A stretch of 64,000 nucleotides of DNA, from contig CM046298.1 of assembly GCA_025267735.1 (NCBI GenBank), positions 41,239,917-41,303,916 of the forward strand, in the 5' to 3' direction. Position numbers and translations under genes: made by a program. The notes below the pieces were generated by a model. It was given only the letters and a program-made list of their open reading frames with translations, made no database searches and had not been told where the DNA came from. Source of the DNA: Mactra quadrangularis (Eukaryota; Mollusca; Bivalvia; Venerida; Mactridae). The stretch's first letter is position 1; each line of letters begins with the position of its first letter. Of the stretch, positions 1-12,990 are shown one piece after another.

Positions 1-74
1 AGTCCAACAGAAGTCAAAGGGTCAAACTAGAGGTCACAGCCAAGTCATGGAGTACACTCATAGTTCTTAGTTTT

Positions 75-200
75 AAAGGATATGCCAGGTGCAAACAAGC
101 TATCGATCTGTTGTCTAGGACTGATGCATCAGACTCTTGCAGCGGTCAAAGGTTCAAACCAGAATTATTCTGACGGACAGACGGACATCATCATAACATA
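75..200 (+). repeat. Interspersed repeat fragment, relative at 11.5 kb
   Basis: The stretch with GGATATGCCAGGTGCAAACA, then GTTGTCTAGGA and a GCAGCGGTCAAAGGTTC motif, recurs on the opposite strand at about 11465-11570. It ends in a GACGGACAGACGGAC run followed by CATAACATAATAC, similar to the end of the element at 28.5-29.3 kb. It is a decayed transposable-element piece; the family is not known. Confidence 0.45.
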
Positions 201-884
201 ATACGTTCGTTTTTTCAAAATGGGCACATAAAAATTAATCCCTGTGTAATAATTACATTTGAGTTTTGACGATATACTAAAATCAGTATCGAGCATAATA
301 ATACTACATTCGTGGTCAATGTAATGAATCATCAGACCAGGTTCAAACTTTACGCACAAAATTGATTGTTATTGAAGCTATTGCATAAACAGTAAAAAAC
401 ATAATACCCAACCAGATACATGTACATTAATTTTGTTAATTAATTAATACAGAAACATGGATAAAAATGTTCCATTGTTTTTGGTAAATAGTTTGACGCA
501 GCTTTTTACCTTTATAGTAATACTAAAAGGAGATAATTCATAGAGTCAAAATTTGCATGAGACAAACTACAAGTATTACTAAACAATAATTGAACTTGGC
601 AAACAAACGAATCTCAGTATATATTTATTGGGTTTAAATAATAAACTTAGTGCATGGTGTACAAAGCTAGCTGAGCATTGCAAACAATCACAAACAAATA
701 TGCATTTAGGGCAGTTTCAACCATGTTTAGAAATAATAAATAGAATGATAACTAACTTACATTGATACAGTGATGATTTCAAACTGTTGTGATAATCAGG
801 TTACATTTGTTTCATACTGAAAAAATAAATAAAGTAAGTTATTAGTAATGTATCATTTAACAACAATGTATATTTTACAAGCAA

Positions 885-1046
885 TTTGTAAATTTAGGCA
901 ATTTGTAAAATGCCTAAAAATTCAGGCATTATGTAAATTGCCTAAATGAGTCAGGTAGTTGGTAAAATGCCTGAAAATATATAGGCATATCAAAATTTGA
1001 CTGAAATTTCAAGGAATTTTTATACAAATTGCCTGGAAGTGTCAGG
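885..1046. repeat. Array of AGGCAATTT...AAATGCCT palindromic motifs
   Basis: About six short blocks of the type AGGCAATTTGTAAAATGCCT alternate in sense and antisense, so each block is nearly self-complementary. The same motif array recurs at 13503-13650. The motif units are about 20-24 bp with irregular spacers. Function is unknown. Confidence 0.6.
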
Positions 1047-1419
1047 GAAATATATTTGAAATAATATATAAATATATATAAATCTTGATGCATATAAACG
1101 GTTGAAAATTATTTTCATCCAAATAATAATGGCTAGTATTGGAAACGTTCACAATCAAGTCAAACAACAACTTCTTTTCTGATATTACAGGCAGTCTATA
1201 TGATGTATTGTTCTGTTTTGATGAAAAAAATTAATTATCATTAACTGTATTTTCTTATGAAATTGTATAAGTCCAAAGAAAGAGTAGTTTTATTTAGCAT
1301 AATTATGAAACTGTCTTCATCAAATGCAGATTAACCTAGTCCTAAGCTCTTATATTGGTACAAAACCTTTCAGCCTAAGACTGTTACTGTTAAACATTAT
1401 GAATCTTATATGATATATT

Positions 1420-1650
1420 ATCTTATCTTATTTTTTTAATGTCGCATTCAACACATATATAGGTCATATACACGATGGCCAGCTCTTTCCACTATAGGTT
1501 TCCTGGAGACTTTTTCTATCACCAGTACTAGCTTACCCAACCACGAGGCCAACAACTCATGTTTCGGGTATGACCTGCGGCGACCAGTTTCAAACCCGCG
1601 ATCTCCGGATTCGAAGTCAGACATGCTAACCACTACGCCACGGCCGCGGC
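1420..1650 (-). mobile_element. tRNA-derived SINE (family C)
   Basis: On the minus strand the head reads GGCGTAGTGGTTAGC (an A-box-like segment) followed by CGCGGGTTTGAAAC (a degenerate B box), then a non-tRNA body and an A-rich AAGAT-type tail. A perfect 13-bp target-site duplication, TATATGATATATT, flanks it at 1407-1419 and 1651-1663. It is the only copy of this family that I see in the window. Confidence 0.8.
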
Positions 1651-1699
1651 TATATGATATATTTATCACAGAGTAGACTGACATATACTCATTGAAATG

Positions 1700-1816
1700 C
1701 AATGTATATATGTATGTATATGTAACTTTTAATATTTATGTATTTATTACTATAGTATCATATTGTATTGTTAAATTACATATGTCATGTTGTATTTTGC
1801 CAATACCTAAATAAAT
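1700..1816 (+). mobile_element. Possible LINE-type 3' tail upstream of the microsatellite
   Basis: TTTTGCCAATACCTAAATAA runs straight into the tetranucleotide array. Non-LTR retrotransposon 3' ends often finish in such a sequence plus a tetramer repeat. This suggests that the array grew from a retrotransposon tail; the evidence is sequence style only. Confidence 0.35.
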
Positions 1817-2436
<620 letters not shown>

Positions 2437-2478
2437 TGATTTTTGAACCCGCCCTGCGCATCCGGAAGAGAGTCAACG

Positions 2479-2589
2479 CGGTACCGTTAAGTTACGGAAA
2501 CGTGCTGGTTTTATCATAAACGTCTCTTAGCGACGTCATAAACGGTGTTTATGATAAAACCAGCACGTTTCCGTAACTTAACGGTACCG
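2479..2589. repeat. Perfect 43-bp inverted repeat (cruciform/fold-back)
   Basis: Arms at 2479-2521 and 2547-2589 are exact reverse complements, separated by 25 bp that include CGACGTCATAAACGG. The arms begin CGGTACCGTTAAG. The structure resembles a minimal fold-back MITE; no clear target-site duplication is visible. Confidence 0.9.
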
Positions 2590-2899
2590 GGCATTGTTTA
2601 AAGAGGTAAAAAATATATCTATCTTAAAAAATGAATGTTTTATTGCGTTTTTTCATATATTCAAAAGATAAATAATAATGTACAATACATTTCTTTCAGA
2701 ATTGAAATATGATTCTGACATAAAAGAATGAGATGTTGTCAGATTTTTCTGAATACAATAAATTACGCAGTTATCTCCCCTAGCTTATTCAATTAATAGG
2801 CCCTCGAATAAATATATCACTGAAGCAGCTACAATAAGGCCATGTTTACAAGCGTGGATCTGCAAGTTCATAAAAAGTGACATTTTTAAAAGTAGCCTG

Positions 2900-3507
2900 G
2901 AACCCCATTGTATCGATCTACTTAATTCTAAACATCAAATTTCAAAACAAAATAAACCATTTATCTTGTTATTTCTGCATTTCAAGTGTCTTTAATGTCC
3001 ATTTAATCCAGTTATATCAAAGTTTCTTCAATAAGTTTTAATTTCGGCAAATATCTTGTCAATATACACAAGGGGGTTAAGTCTGAGGGAAATATTACGT
3101 CACGCCATTGTATCGATGCATTGTGGCAAAACAGTTCACAAATATGGAAGGCCAGAGTTGTTTTAGTGCTTACAACTGTTGACTTACTGACAGAGTCCCT
3201 CTCTCTTAAAATATTATTAATCATAATCAATCATTTAAAGGGAAGCTGATTAAGACATCAGAGGTGGGTTTTATAGGATCTTACACAAGAAACTTTCAGA
3301 AACACGCAGAAAAACGAGGATAAATGGAGAAATCATGCAAAAATGCTACTATAGACATGTTTCCATCGTAAAATTCTATCAAAAGCCATGCAACAGTAAA
3401 TTTGACCTAGTTAATGTTGTAAACAATCGGCAGGTGGCGTTGCAATCAAAATATCGCGGGATCAATAAATAGCACGATACAATGGATAGATCGATACAAT
3501 GGGGTTC
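2900..3507. mobile_element. Inverted-repeat-bounded element, about 0.6 kb
   Basis: The 21-bp ends at 2900-2920 and 3487-3507 are exact reverse complements; the left end starts GAACCCCATTGTATCGATCT. A third, internal CCATTGTATCGATG lies near 3104. No coding capacity is seen inside. It is probably a non-autonomous DNA transposon; termini could extend a few bases beyond. Confidence 0.6.
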
Positions 3508-6240
3508 GAGTACCAAAAAAAACCCAATAGAAACAGTCAAAATAGTTGGTTACGTCTCCGCATATAAGTTTGGATTCGTCGAGCTCGCTTTGAGGCTTTG
3601 CCTTAGTCATATTACATGTTAATTAATCAATTTAAGTCAGTTTTACCTTTTAGAAGTAGTGTTTAAGGCCTCATTTTACTTTACTTTCATTTCATACTGA
3701 CTGTCACTCTTAAATTTACGGCAGCCATGTTGAAAATTGCATGATGGGACGTGGTTGCTTGGCGACCGCTTAGAACTTTAGTTTACTTAAATGTCAACTG
3801 CTTGTATGAAGAAAACTTTCTCTCCAAAGAAACACGTTTAAAAGGCCGTTTGAGGTTACTACCAGTTTAATTAATCATTAAATGATAATTTAAGATCATT
3901 TTCATCACTGATAAAACCTATTTTATTTAGGCCAATAAGCTATCATAATTAAAATATCAGTCTCAACAGACGACAAAAATAACATTCACCAGATTAACTT
4001 CCCCTTGTTAGAGCCTGTGACTAAACAAAAATATTTTACGACATTGATTGAAAACAAAGGGAGGTAACTTTAGATTTACGGCAAAGTCCTGCAGATGCTG
4101 TCAAGAATAACATATTTTGTATAACTACTCAGTCTGCTGAACGTAGATTTGCCAAGTATTATCGTTGAGAGGAACCAACAGAGATTACATACATGATACA
4201 ATGAAACACTGAGTATAGTTGATGACGTCAAAATTCGTCAAGAAATCTAGATCTAACTTTGATATCATTAGCATTCTGCAGACGACCTTGGTCAGTGTTT
4301 GACACTGTGAGATGAAACACACGTAAGAAAAATGTAAGTTATCCTTCTTAATTGTATTAATATTGATGCGTGAAAATGGTGTATATAATATACTGGTTAA
4401 AATCTATTGTTTCCAAGATTTTAGAGTAATGATGTAATAATTATATAACAGTTTTCGGATACAGATGATTCCGGATACGGGTTTATAATTTTCCAATTTC
4501 GTACGTGAATAAATACTATTTGTGACTTATAATATTATTTAATATCTTGACACGTTGTGCATAGTATGATGCTGATGGTTATTTTCCATGTGAAGGCGTC
4601 TATAAGTCTAGACAAACTGTCTCCAGTTAGAAAAATTTAACTTGATTATGAACTATTTCGTTGATGTTTAGAATCTTTACTTGGAGACTTTATTATTTAT
4701 ATTTTCAGGTGTATATGCTATTTGAGCATCCTGTGTGACTAAATGTAGATACATTTAATCTAGAATATTACTCAATGCACAACAATACGCAGGTTTGTTC
4801 ACATTTCATACCCCATCACTCTCTAAAGCTGATCAGTGACAGATCAAGTTTTTTGCTGGAGGGGGGGACTTATACTTTTCACATAAACTTTAACTTTTTT
4901 ATTTATTCTTTGTGTTATCCTTTTTATGTATTATAAGTTTGTATAGTGCACCAAATAAGTTCTTCCATTTGATTAACCTCAGCTAGCCTATTTTTCATCT
5001 ACTTTGAATCATGTACATGCATATAACCAGAGGAACAGACTAAGATCTATATTATAAATTTTCTTAGATGACAATCCTTTCATTTTTCTAGAAAATTATT
5101 ATAATCTGGATCTTTCAGCATTCATACGCACATGTTTAGTTAGGTGTATAATGAGGTGTATGATCAGAGACATGACTGATATCATAAAACATAAAAACAT
5201 GGGTTTATTATCAAAAATGATAAAAGTTTGATGAAACATTTGACTTCTTTTAAATTTTATAAGAAGTTAAGTTATTTTAAGGTATTTTATTTTATTTTAT
5301 TTGTTTAATTTGTCAATATTTGCAAAAATACTTGTCAATATCTTTCTTTCTTACAGATGACTGAGGTATTGAGTTGTGCCACACTGATGATACTCTGACA
5401 GCATGATAGGTGATCATAAAACAGACTATAAATAAAAAAAATATCTACATTTGATTGTCTAAGCCACAAGTGATTTTTGAAATGTTTTAAAACAATGTTA
5501 ATAAATAAACTGACTGTAAGAACTCACTTTGTTTGTTCAATATATGTTATAGATCTACTTGGTTTTGGTCAGCATTGTGTTGATAAAATCATTGTAAACA
5601 ATACAATCCATGCATTAAATATATTAAATTAGCTTCCAGTTGTTGTAATATTGACAATTCTAAAAGCCATGTCATTATAAATGGCTTTCACTATAGTAGT
5701 CATGCAGTAGTCAGTAATTCACATATGCAAATCCTAATTTTTTGTTATGTGTAGTGGCAATTTAGCAATATTATGGTATGTCAATGCTATGGTAAAGGAG
5801 GTACTACTTGGTAAGGCAAACCATGGACATGTATCATATCTAAGATGGGCAAGAACCTTGGTAAATGGTCATGAATGCAACACATTCCATTTGTTGGGCC
5901 CAATACACTATAAATAGTAGCTCACTTAAAAAGTGATGAAGTAAGTACTTGTGATAACTTGTGCAACAAAAATATAATTATACAGGACTTACTTCCACAA
6001 TATGATGTGTTCATTCATGAAAATCATAAGGATTTACACATATAAGAAATGCATATAACATAAAACAAAATTAAAACATGTGAATATCTCTTTTCACAAC
6101 AATTCAGAACATTTGGTTGCCATGGTGACTTTTTTAAACTGGTTGTTTTTGTAATATAAATGTGAAGTAAAGAATTGTTCATCACATCTTTAAGAAGGGT
6201 CTATTGCATAATCATTATTTCATGACAATAATATATAATA
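3508..6240. other. No gene recognised
   Basis: AT-rich sequence without an ORF of note, tandem repeat or recognisable element. Short poly-T and poly-A runs and isolated AATAAA motifs are the only features. Confidence 0.5.
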
Positions 6241-7830
6241 AATGATAACAATATATTAATTCTGAATGGGAATTGAAGAAGTGGGTGGGGTATTCCTCAC
6301 TTTAAATGAAAATGCATTTTAATTTTTTTAAATAAAATTTTCCATTTTTTGATAATTCAGCTCTAAAAAATTATTTACCCCACCTGAAGTGATAAACTAT
6401 TAAAACATGCATTTGAGTTATATACTTAGTCAGTTGCTATATTTTAGACATGATGAAAATAATAGTAAAATTTACTCAATTTATGCTTCTTATACTAGGT
6501 ATTATCAACATCTTGTAGGCCTAGCTATTGTATTGAAATTTAAAAATTCGGTGATCTTTTGCTTTTTTCACTTCTATCTGATAAAAATTCATTTAATCTC
6601 ACATTTAAACACAATTAAAAATGTTACTAAGTCACTAATTTATTTTGATGTAAAAAATAGACTTTTTTGACCAATTTTTTATAAGTGGGTGGGGCACTTT
6701 TCATTTTTAACTTACATTTTGCGGAATTCGCTGAATAAAATGGTAAAAAATGCATGATAAAGTGAGATTCATCGAATTTATAACATTTGTCACTAACATA
6801 TTCATCATTTAATGACAAATGGACTGTTTCCTATGCATCTGTCTGATATATGCTAGTTTTGACGCATTTTTGGCGGAGATTTACATGTTTTTTGGGGGTC
6901 ATTTTGAAATGACCATAACCCTTTTAAATGTTTGGTGACCCTAATTTATTTGATCAAATTACTTCAGATGTGCCCAAACAAATTCACGAAGATTCTAAAA
7001 TGTATTGTAAACCTCTCTCTTGACAAAATCTCATAACCCTGAATATTTGCTTCAAAAGCTTGTTTTTTTGGTGGGTGGGGTAATTTGACAGACGTTTTCG
7101 AGCAAAATGACCAACCGAGTTACCTAAAGACTACTTTAGGGACAAACGCACGAAATATGATACATACAATCACACGTAATCATCCATAAAATTAACTATT
7201 GTATCATTTTACACTATTATAACGCATTTGTGGTATTTTATAATATTTTACCTGATTTTTACCGTCATAATGTATCAAAAAGAGTCTCGTAACTTTTTTC
7301 AAAGGTCGGTGACCTATGTTTTTTTCCCCATAAAATCAAACAATATTAATGTCTGATTTATGATGCAAAATTTAAGCAAAAGTTAAGTTCTGTATATATA
7401 TAAAAAAATATGTTGAACATTTATCTTAATCCCTTGAAAAATAACCAATTTTGGGCATACAGGATGGAGACCAGTTAAGAGCCTACAAGGAAAAATATGG
7501 AATATTTGATAATTAATTTTCTTGTACTACAATTCTTACAGGTTATTTACTTATAATCAAGCGAAAAAATAATATTCCGGTGGTTAATAATTTTTTGCTG
7601 TAGGTACTTTTCTAAATCGTCAAAATTCTTCCTCAAATCAGCAGTTTCAGAGGTGGTGACCTTCAAATGACCTTGACCCCAAAACGAGTTCGGTGACCCC
7701 CAAATTTTATTACATTTTTTTAAAGTTCAAACATTAAACAACATTTGTGCAAAGTTTCAACAAAAGTTAAGTCCTTTTAAAAAATGCGATCCCATGGACC
7801 CACCCATGACGTGATGACGTGAATTTGTAT
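6241..7830. repeat. Degenerate spacer with GTGGGTGGGG and GGTGACC motifs
   Basis: GTGGGTGGGG recurs near 6281, 6686 and 7071, and GGTGACC-type phrases recur near 6933, 7310, 7655 and 7690, alongside repeated AAAGTTAAGT. The pattern suggests an old, diverged tandem array. No coding signal is visible. Confidence 0.35.
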
Positions 7831-7854
7831 GCCCTACTTGCACAACGTTTAATG

Positions 7855-8181
7855 TGAGCGTAACGTTATTTTTGTGAGCTCACAGCTCACACTGTTAGGT
7901 GTGAGCACCATTATTTCTGTGAATTCACATTCTCACATGGATGACTGTGAGAATGTCTGTGAGTATAAATAGGCCAGAGAACCTTTGAGCAGGGTTCACA
8001 TTCATTTTGGCTGCCTGGCTGACACGTTAAAATTTAAACTTAAGATCTTTTGAAATTTCCTTTTAAATGGTTAGGGTTTAGTACTTATTGATACTGTTAC
8101 TTTTAGTAGGCTTTATTCACAAATATTAAGTAACGTTTTTTACATTTTATAAGATTTTAGATCTCAGTCATTGATAACAGT
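7855..8181 (+). promoter_or_regulatory. LTR-like or promoter-like segment with TATA box
   Basis: Several TGTGAG/CTCACA motifs, direct and inverted, precede TATAAATA at about 7965, and a possible continuation with AATAAA lies beyond the piggyBac element near 12305. The layout resembles U3-R of an LTR retrotransposon that was later split by the piggyBac insertion. No second LTR, primer-binding site or TSD could be shown. Confidence 0.25.
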
Positions 8182-8981
8182 TTAATAGTCTTTTTGCCAC
8201 GGGCCGATTTTGGGCCGATTTTTGTATACTACGTTAAGTGCCACGGGCCGATTTCGGGCCGATTTTAGGGGTATCAGAGTTAATGTTTAGCAAGAACCTA
8301 ACCCTAGGGGTTGCATGAATTCCATGGTTACTCAAGATATCTGAATGTTTTTACATCAAATTACGTCATTTCCGGTCAGTGTATATGACGTTGTAAAACG
8401 TGCGACGTCAATAATTTTGGCGCAATTAATTAAATTAGCAACGCACTTAAAACGTTAATTGTCGCTGACTCTTCGTAGCGAAATTCTTAGTGAGCGGATC
8501 AGAAAGCAATTATTTTATGCTTGTTTTGCTATTAAATATGACGAAAATAAAATTATCGCCTGTTTTTTACATATTTTTTATAATAGAGAAGAAGCTGAAC
8601 CAGTTGACTTTTTTATGCTGTTATTTCCCTAGTTACTTCTGTGTGAGGTAGTACGTCAAACAAACTAGTAAGTATTATAACACCACATTCACTGAGTACT
8701 GTACATTATCCTTTTCTATATTTGAAATTTGTTTTATCTATTATCCAAAATACTTTCGTTGCAAGTCGTAGCGCTATTAAGTGTTTGAATTTGAAGAAGG
8801 TTCAAAACTTTTTAAGTGATATTATTTTTTATGAAGATGGAATAGATCTTATTGATCTCTGCTTGGACAGAGCAACGAAGCTGTAAAACTACGTAATATG
8901 CGACGAGTTATTATTAAAAAATATTATCAACAAAACTCACTTTTATTTGAAAAAAAACCCCAACAGATTCGCAAGACGGAT

Positions 8982-10087
8982 GATAAGGGGTCCAAAGAGC
9001 GCTGCCATTCCCACCACAAGAAGTGGTTTGCGACGACAATCACGGAAATGAAACCATTGCCATAGTAATAAACATGGGCCTCACCAAGAAACTAAATATT
9101 GCCAGTTACTTGTCGACGATACCGTGCAACGCTACCCCGTGGTTTGGCACGGTCATGTCAAGAAACAGATTCCAGCTCATTCTTCGATATCTACACGTCG
9201 AAGACGCCGACAGAATTCCTCCTCGAAACAGTCCCCTCATAAGTACGATGTTCAAATATTCGTCGTTTTGTAAGATATTTTAAGGTTTTCATGCATATGT
9301 GTAAGGGATCTGCATTATTGTCAGCGAAAAAGAACCGTATTTTAAACGTGATAGCATAGGATGTATTTGTTTTTAATTTTTTTTTAAATATTTTATATTG
9401 ACATTATTAAGTCTGTAAAACTTGTATATTTTTTATACCAGGCCGGATTCGAGATACAGTCGTTTTCTGCAATTTGTAAACATAATGTTCATGCGTTATT
9501 ACGCACATAAACAGAATGTCGCTGTTGAGTCGTTGGTACTGTCGACGGCCACTAATGCCAGATATGACAACAGTAGGCTTGCCGCATCATTTTTCCGAAA
9601 TACACTAAATTCCTACGTTTTGTATCAATTAACCGACAACCGGTTAGTAGAGAAAAATTTATGGAGATGCTGTTGGAGGCGCTGGCTGAAGAAACAGTGG
9701 CAGCCACGCGACGAGAAATACACACTCCGTACGGACGACAGCCGCGAACGAATGGGCGAAGGCGACTTGTACCATTGAGTGGTAATGATATAATCATTGC
9801 ATCACATATCGTACTGTATAATAGCTTATTAAAAATTTTTAATATGTTTATCTCTTAAATGTATGACGATTATTTTACGTTTAATATGCAATTGTAAAAA
9901 TTCAAACTACCTTTCAATGAGGTTCATTTATTTATCTGTATCTGTTGAAGGTCGAAATCAGCAACGGGACTACTGCGTGTGCAGCCGAAGAAGTGAAAGA
10001 CGACGGCGATCAAGCCTAGTGTGTTCGGTGTGTGAGCGAGGGGTACACCGGCATTGTTTTAACTGTCACGTGTGCTTGGAGGAATGA
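8982..10087 (+). pseudogene. piggyBac transposase remnant, DDE core deleted
   Basis: Pieces of a piggyBac (DDE_Tnp_1_7) transposase lie in order but in different frames. About 8982-9055 reads HKKWFATTITEMK. From 9056 to about 9260 the sequence continues AIVINMGLTKKLNI, then SRNRFQLILRYLHVEDAD, the characteristic N-terminal domain. About 9440-9535 reads SRFLQFVNIMFMRYYAHKQN, which normally precedes the first catalytic region. The next recognisable piece, ASFFRNTLNSYVLYQL (9575-9630), belongs near the end of the domain, so the catalytic Asp residues are gone. A frameshift near 9650 leads into EKFMEMLLEALAEE. The last piece (about 9953-10087) is a Cys/His-rich zinc-finger tail with CVC, CSVC and HCFNCHVC. 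It is dead by deletion, frameshifts and stops. Confidence 0.8.
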
Positions 10088-10515
10088 CTTTGAAATTCAT
10101 TGAAAATTATTTGTTTTATTTTTGGTGCTTTTTATTCTTGTACATTTAACTAAATTTATGATAAATTTCTATGATAAGATTATGATGTCGTGTGATTGTT
10201 CTTATGGTTTCAAGATATCCAGACTTTCCTTTACTTCTTTTTAAAACGGTTTATGAGGCCAAAATGCATAAATAGTTTATTGCAACAATACGGTATAAAT
10301 CCGGTACAATCCGTCAATAGCGGTCAGCAAATAAGTTTTACAAGACCGATGCCCGAGAAAAAATATTTATGTGTTCTAAAAAATATATATATATATATAT
10401 ATGTTTTTTTATAAAAATATATATGTAGTTTAAAAAATATATGTTCGATAAATATATTTATGTCTTGTAAAAAAATATACATTTGTATGTTGTATACAAA
10501 TATTAAAAATCATGT

Positions 10516-11649
10516 GGTATAATTAGCATGATGGGAAATACGGTTTATTGTAACAAAGGCTCTGGTTGGTCGACACTAATATAAACTGACTGATTAGAGT
10601 TTATATAAGGGTCCGTCCGAAAGAAAATCACAATATAATTCATATTGGGTTTAGTGATTAACTTGCCAAAGATGCTTTAATTTAGTATGCCAAAGATAGG
10701 TAATCTCCTATTATGCTAATTTAGCTTCTTAAGTATGGAGATTTCCTTATTAAAGGTGATTAAATATACTCTAGGCTTGTTAACTTGATGAATTGTTTCG
10801 TGTGCCAAAGTATGTTGGAATGTTTTTAATTTTGTATGTATTGTATTGTGTTTGATCGTGTTAGTTCAGATTGTTATATACATGTATATGTGTGATTTGG
10901 GTCGTGACCTAGTTTCATCTTTTTTTAGCTATTGTCCTATTGACCTACTTTATTTACATCGGGGTAGTGTTGTTTGTTTTGTGATTGTGGTCCTTTAACC
11001 AAATTGGGCTTTTGTTGTTCACAATCATGTCTGTCAAACCAGCGCCACCAAGAAGAAACACAGAAAGACAGCCCCACGACCTTGGGCGCTCGGATCTCAC
11101 AGACCGTCCAAAGAGCAGAAGAAGCCCCCCCCCTCTTGGTTTCTGCCGGCTATTTTGAATTCATAGCCTGATTTAAATTGGAAAAGTGTAACTATCTAGT
11201 TATTATTTTACAGTTTTAGTAGTGCTTATTTTGTAAAGTTAAAAAGTTTTTGTTGAGTATGAAATTTTGTAAACCAAGACACTAAATAGTTGGTAATTAG
11301 AGTAAACAAACCAAATTTTTAATCATTTTTAGAACGTCTGCATAGAAGGCCTTACAACGTCTGGCATTGTGATAAGCAGTTTTAAATTAATAATAGTATC
11401 AGTTATATATTAGAGAACACGAAACCGAGTTCACGTTGTGCTTGAATCTAGGGGAAGTAACTACCCCTTGCACCCGATACTGCAGCGGTAAAAGGTTCGA
11501 ACCAGATGTATCTGTCATAGACAACTAATCTGTACTTTGTTTGCGCCTGGCATATCCCCTAAAAATCCACCGTATAACAGCTTCATCATTGTCGACCAAT
11601 CAGATCCCTTGTTACAATAGACCTTATTTCCAATCATGCTAATTATACC
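10516..11649. mobile_element. Nested element with 59-bp inverted repeats
   Basis: The arm at 10516-10574 (starting GGTATAATTAGCATGAT) matches the reverse complement of 11591-11649 with about six mismatches. AT-rich ATATAT blocks lie just outside both arms, so the true ends may reach about 10340 and 11800. A segment at about 10605-10830 has a relative at 40733-41060, and a segment at about 11465-11570 has a relative at the window start. It sits between the piggyBac transposase remnant and the piggyBac right end, so it inserted later. Confidence 0.6.
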
Positions 11650-12489
11650 ATATATATATATACATGTAAATATTTTTAAAGATTTTCATACCACAAATAT
11701 TTTTTTTACAACACAGTAATATTTTTATCTAGCATAATAAAAAAATTATATATATATATTATATCCAATATATTTATATTTTATGCAAAACAAATAATTT
11801 TTTGTTACACACATATTTTTCCATTTACAATATTGCAACGTTTGTCACGCCATATTCGGGCTTTTAATTTTATTCCGGGTTATATAAAATTCATCTGAAT
11901 CGACCCAAGGGCTGTAGTTGAAACATATTTAGCGTGCCGATTGTTAATAGTTTATTCCAAATAATAATTTTAAAAAGCAGTAATACAAAAAAGTATTTTA
12001 TCAAGACAATGACACTAACATAAAAAAGTATTGCCATTTTTACTGCACGAATAACTGTAAACAATACCACAAACGTCGTTAATTCATTTCGTTTTCCGCG
12101 ACAATTTCCAGTAACGCTAAAACGGCCGTGGCACAGAACGACGTCATTTAAAAATCTGCTGCGGCAGCGAAAGGGTTAATAGTCTTTTTAAACCGGAACA
12201 AAAGGGGATTATTTGTTAAATTAAGCTGTTTTACCTTTAGCACAAATTATTTCTTTGTAGCATAAAATTAAATTGTTGCTAGATCTATATTTTTTCTGTA
12301 TGTAATAAAAATCATAACATTCGAAACAAAAAGTTGTTTGTTGATTATCATAAGTTTTATTTTGTGAACCACCCAGTGAACCACCCAGTGAACCACGTGT
12401 AGTTCAACAGCCAGAGCGCTACAATACTATAATTTTGATTATGTCAATCAAGCTTTCTTAGTAAATGTTTGATAATTTCCTGACCGACA

Positions 12490-12990
12490 TCTGTTGGCTT
12501 ACTAGATTAAGTTGCTCTACTCTTTATTATGTTTTATTATGCAGTTCATGTTTGAATCTTAATATTTCTCAAAGCTGGCAGTTATTACTTAAGTATTGCT
12601 TATATTTTTGACTTCTTATTTTTATTGGCTTCAAGCCCTTACAACTTTTTCATTGGTCAATTATAATTGCCCCATCCCTTTACATACTTTCCTTATAAAT
12701 ACTTAGAAATATTATTAACAAATGAAGAATTTAATATAGGATTTTAGAATTAAGTACAGAATATAACTTCGTGTATGTTAAGAATATACTTTGTGTAAAA
12801 AAAATAGGAATAGACATTTGTTGTCAACTTAAGTAGAATTTATTGTTAAGAACTTTGTGAAAATTTGTCTTTTTGTGACATTGTTAGAATTTGTTGGACT
12901 TTGTGAATTAATACTTTAAAACGGAATAAATTAAATCATACTTTACTACAAGATCTTTGTGATCCATTAACTTTTATTTATATACATTAA
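12490..12990 (+). other. LTR-like segment, uncertain
   Basis: The stretch holds a TATAAATA motif near 12695 and GGAATAAATTAAA near 12922, followed by a CAACAACAACAAC run at about 13027. The order promoter, poly(A) signal, leader recalls a retrotransposon LTR, but no paired LTR or target duplication was found. Confidence 0.2.

Larger units (their letters stand above)
8182..12189 (+). mobile_element. piggyBac-like element, decayed, about 4 kb
   Basis: The right end reads inward from TTAA as CCCTTTCGCTGCCGCAGCAG (12156-12175, minus strand), a typical piggyBac-type terminus with a TTAA target. A subterminal GCCACGGCCG occurs near the right end and GCCACGGGCCG occurs twice near the left end (8196 and 8241). 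The left end lacks the CCCTTTCGC part. The 14-bp TTAATAGTCTTTTT occurs at both edges (8182-8195 and 12176-12189). Inside are transposase remnants (8982-10087) and a second, nested inverted-repeat element. It cannot transpose on its own. Confidence 0.65.

Noticed and set aside
11027..11170. Small frame starting MSVKPAPPRRNTERQPHD inside the nested element
   Set aside because: About 45 codons, Pro/Arg-rich, no known domain. It might be part of a retroelement leader, but nothing supports it.
12490..12990. Solo LTR
   Set aside because: TATA-like and AATAAA motifs occur in a plausible order, but no TG...CA edges with a target duplication and no partner LTR could be shown. Listed only as a low-confidence segment.
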